A stretch of DNA of 34,995 bases. Source: Schoenoplectus triqueter (lineage: Eukaryota > Streptophyta > Magnoliopsida > Poales > Cyperaceae). A model generated the notes under the pieces. That model did not search any database, was not told the origin of the DNA, and was given only the letters and a program-made list of their open reading frames with translations. How positions within the stretch are numbered: the first letter of the stretch is position 1; each line of letters opens with the position of its first letter. This document shows, in pieces, positions 31,103 to 34,995 of this stretch. The position numbers were made by a program, and so were the translations under genes. The DNA is taken from assembly GCA_964058805.1 (NCBI GenBank), contig CAXKVV010000916.1, forward strand, positions 1-34,995. Reading direction: 5' to 3'.

Positions 31103-34100
31103 ACAACAAATGATATAAAACTCGAATAACCCGAATACCATTCTAATGCATCTATTGTTAATATTTTCATGTCATTCATGTCATAAATGTTTGAGAACAC
31201 AATGATTATTTAAATGAATGGGGGACATCATTAGAAATAACTTTGTGTATTTTGATTATTTTATGAGTTAAAATGAGGCTACAAATGATGCAAAACTTAA
31301 ATTAACTGAACATTATTTTATTTATTCTGTGTTAATATTTCAACTTCATTCGTTGTCGTAAAGATCTGAGAACACAATGATTATAACGTATAGGGGATAT
31401 CATTCAAAAATAATTGTGGGCATTTTTAAATTTTTTATGGGTTCTAATGTGTCACAAATGAGACAAAACTCGAATAAATCAAATATTATTTTCATGCATT
31501 TGTGTTAATATTTCAATGCTATTTGTGTCGTAAAGGTTTGAGAACACAGTGATTGTAAAGGATGCAAATGATTCAAAATTTAAATAAACTGAATATCATT
31601 TTAATATTTTTGTGTCAATGTTTCAACACCATTAATGAAATGAAGCTTCAAATGATACTAAACACGAATAAACGGAATATTATTTTAATGCATTTATGAA
31701 CTTTAGACACTATTCATGCTATAAAGGTTTGGGAACACACAGATTATGATGTAAATAAATAGAGGACATCATTCGAAATAATTTTATGCATCTTGATAAA
31801 ATGAATATATTTTAATGCATTTGTGTTAATATGTCATCGCTATTCATTTCATGAAGGTATGAGGTGACAAATATATTACTATGTGTATTTTGATTAATTT
31901 ATGAGTTGAAATGAGGTGATAAATGATAAAAATTCAAATAAACTGAATACAATTTTAATACATTTGTGTTAATCTTTCAAATTTATTTATATCATAAAGG
32001 TTTCAAAATACAATAATTATAATGTAGATGAATTTGGGACATCACTCAATATAAATTTTTGTATTTTGGTGATTTCAGGTGTTGAAAATGAGGCAACAAA
32101 ATATACAAAATACGAATAAGCTAAATGCAATTTTAATGCATTTGTATTAATTTTTCAATGTGTCATAAAGGTTAAATAACACAATGATCATAATGTAAAT
32201 GAATAGGGACATCATTTAAAATAACTTCGTATATTTTAGTTACATTATGAGTTGAAATGAGACAACAAAAGATACAAAACTCGAATAAAATGAATATTAT
32301 TTTAATGCATTCATGTCAACCTTTTAATACTATTCATATCATAAAGATTTGAGAACACAATGATTATAATGTAGACGATTTGAGAACATCATTTAAAATA
32401 ACTTTGTCTATTATTGTGATTTTAAGTGTTGAAATGAGGCAACAAAATACACAAAACTCGAATAAACGGAATACGGTTTTAATGCATTTGTGTTAATCTT
32501 TCAATGTTATTCGTATCATAATGATTTGATAACACAATGATTATAATGTAAAGGGTACATCATTAAAATACTTTGTGTATTTTTGTTATTTTATGAGTTT
32601 TATGAAACAAAAAATAATACAAAAGTTGAATAAACTAAATACATTTTAATGCATTTTTGTTAATCTATAAAAGTCATTCATATCATAAAGGTTCAAGAAC
32701 ACAATAATTATAATGTAAACAAATAAGGTCATTCAAATCACTTTTGTGTATTTTGGTTAATTTTTTTACTTGAAATGAGGCTACAAATGATACAAAACTT
32801 GAATAAATTGAATACTGTTTTAATAAATTTGTGTTAAATATTTCAACGCCATTCATATCATAGAATGATTATAATGTAAATGAATAGAGAACATGGTCAA
32901 GACAACTTTGTGTATTTTGATTATTTTATGAGTTATAATGCAAACACAAATGGTACAAAACTCAAATAAACTGAATACCATTTTAATATATTTGTGTTAA
33001 TTTTTCTTCGCTATTCATATTATAAAGGTTTGAGAATACAATAATTATAACATAGAAGAATTAAGGACATCATTCAAAATAATCTGTGTATTCCGATTAT
33101 TTTATGAGTTGAAATGATGCTACAAATGGTTCAAAACTTGAATAAACTGAATATTATTTTAATGCATTTCTATTAATCTTTCGACGCTATTCATATAATT
33201 AAGGTTTGAGAACACAATGATTGTAATGTAAACGAATTAGGTATATAATTCAAAATAATTTTGTGTATTTTAGTGAATTTAGGTGCTAAAATGAGGCAAC
33301 AAAATATATAAATTTAGAATAAACTGAATACAATTTTAATGCATTTGTCTTAAATATTCAAAGTTTTTTGTGTCATAATGGTTCGATAACACAAAGATCA
33401 TAATTAAAATGAATTGGGATATCATTCAAACCAACTTCATAAACTCAATTAAATGAAGTACCGTCTTAATTCGTTTGTCTTAATATTTCAACGCCATTAA
33501 TATCATAAAAGTTTGAGAACAAAATGATTATAATGTAGATGATATAAAATGACATTGTGAATTATTGTTATTTTATGAGTTATAATGTGGCTATAAATGA
33601 TATAAAATTCGAATAAACTGAATATTATTTTAATACATTTATGTTAGTGTTTCAACACTGTTTATGTCATAAAGGATTTAAAATACAATGATTATAATGC
33701 AAATAAATAAAGGACATCATTCAAAATAAGTTTGTGTATTGTGGTTATTTTATAAGTTCAAATGATGCTACAAATGATATGAAACTCTAATAAACTGAAT
33801 AATATTTTAATGCTTTTATATTAACATTTTAACACCATTCATATCATAAAGATTTGAGAATATAATGATTAGAACGTAAACGAATAGGGGTCATCATTCA
33901 ATACAATTCTGTGTATTTTGGTTATTTGATGAGTTGAAATGGTGCTACAAATGATTCAAATCTCGAATAAACTGAATACCATTTTAATGCATTTGTGTCA
34001 TAAAGGTATGAGAACACAATAACTCTAATGTAAACAAATAACGAACATCATTTAAAATAACTTTGTATATTTTGGATATTTTATGAGTTCAAATGTGACT

Positions 34101-34995
34101 ACAAAAGATAAAAACTCGAATAAAATGAATACCATTTTAATACTTTTGTGTTAATATTTCAACACCATACGTGTCATAAAATTTTGAGAACACAATAATT
34201 ATAATATAAATGAATATGGGATGTAATGAAAAAAAAACCTTGAGTATTTTGATTATTTTATGAGTTAAAATGAGGTTAAAAATGATACAAAACTCAAATA
34301 AACTGAGTATGATTTTAGTGCATTTGAGTTAATATTTCAACACTATTTGTGTCATAAAAGCATGAGAACATCATGATTGTAATATAGATGAATAAGGGAC
34401 CTCATGTTAAACAACATTGTGTATTTTAATTTTTTTATGAGTTGAAATGTGACTACAAACGATACAAAACTCGAGTAAAATGAATATAGTTTTAATGTAT
34501 TTGTGTTAAGTTTTCAATGTTATTCTTGCCATATAAATTAATAGAGGACATCATTCAATACAACTATGTGTATTTTGATTATTTTATGAGTTGAATGAGA
34601 CTACAAATAGTACAAAAAACTGCATACATATACATTTGAGTTAATCTTTCAACGTTACTCATGTCATAATATATTGAGAACATAATGATTATAATGCAAA
34701 TGAATAGGGATATCATTTAAAAAACTTTTTGTATTTTAATTATTTTTTGAGTTGGAATAATGCTACAAAAGAAAAAAAATCTCGAATAAAATCAATACCA
34801 TTTTAATGCATTAGTTTTAATCTTTCAATACTATTCATATTATAAAGGTTTGAGAACACAATGACTATAGGTATATTTTGGGGACATTATTCAAAATAAC
34901 TTTATATATTTTGGTGATTTTAGGTGTTAAAACACAGAAACAAAATATACAAAACTCGAATAAACTGAATACAATTTTAATGCATTTGTGTTAAT
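31103..34995. repeat. Satellite array, monomer about 177 bp, to window end
   Basis: About 22 units of the same satellite as 20275-25023 and in the same orientation, starting in mid-monomer (ACAACAAATGATA) right after the LTR terminus. Several units are shortened (31555-31640, 31800-31870). No gene. Confidence 0.85.

Noticed and set aside
20275..34995. Calling the satellite centromeric
   Set aside because: Length and AT content fit, but only CENH3 ChIP or cytogenetics could show it.

Overview
The window looks like repeat-dense, probably heterochromatic or pericentromeric DNA from a large plant genome, most likely an angiosperm. The evidence is plant-type Ty1/copia elements primed by a TGGTATCAGAGC site, a plant Tat/Retand-like Ty3 gag with a GGCACGCCCGGTGGGAC site after the LTR, and long fields of a diverged AT-rich satellite of about 177 bp. 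I find no host gene, rRNA or tRNA, so the species cannot be named.

Layout: (1) 1-15482 is a giant foldback. A + strand LTR (1-5980, start outside the window) faces an inverted LTR (8498-15482, about 7 kb), and between them lies about 2.5 kb holding only a gag gene on the minus strand. (2) 15483-18906 is a decayed, scrambled Ty1/copia element on the minus strand, interrupted or truncated by the foldback. (3) 18907-20274 is AT-rich and includes a cluster of GACACTGA-type inverted motifs resembling the subterminal region of a CACTA transposon. (4) 20275-25023, 26773-26861 and 31103-34995 are satellite. It is broken by a copia LTR-gag fragment (25024-26772) and by a third, 5'-truncated copy of the giant LTR (26862-31102).

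The most unusual signal is in the 3' third of the giant LTR. About 1.3 kb (4321-5659, mirrored at 8819-10031, partly replaced in the third copy at 29964-30820) is built almost wholly of short hairpin modules. Loops are conserved, while stem arms differ from module to module and change in complementary fashion. G.U pairs are tolerated in the sense transcript. This is the pattern expected of structured RNA and is not explained by ordinary LTR annotation.

No gene here looks functional for the host. The giant element carries gag only, so it would depend on other elements for protease, reverse transcriptase and integrase. All alignments, identities and repeat periods were judged by eye.
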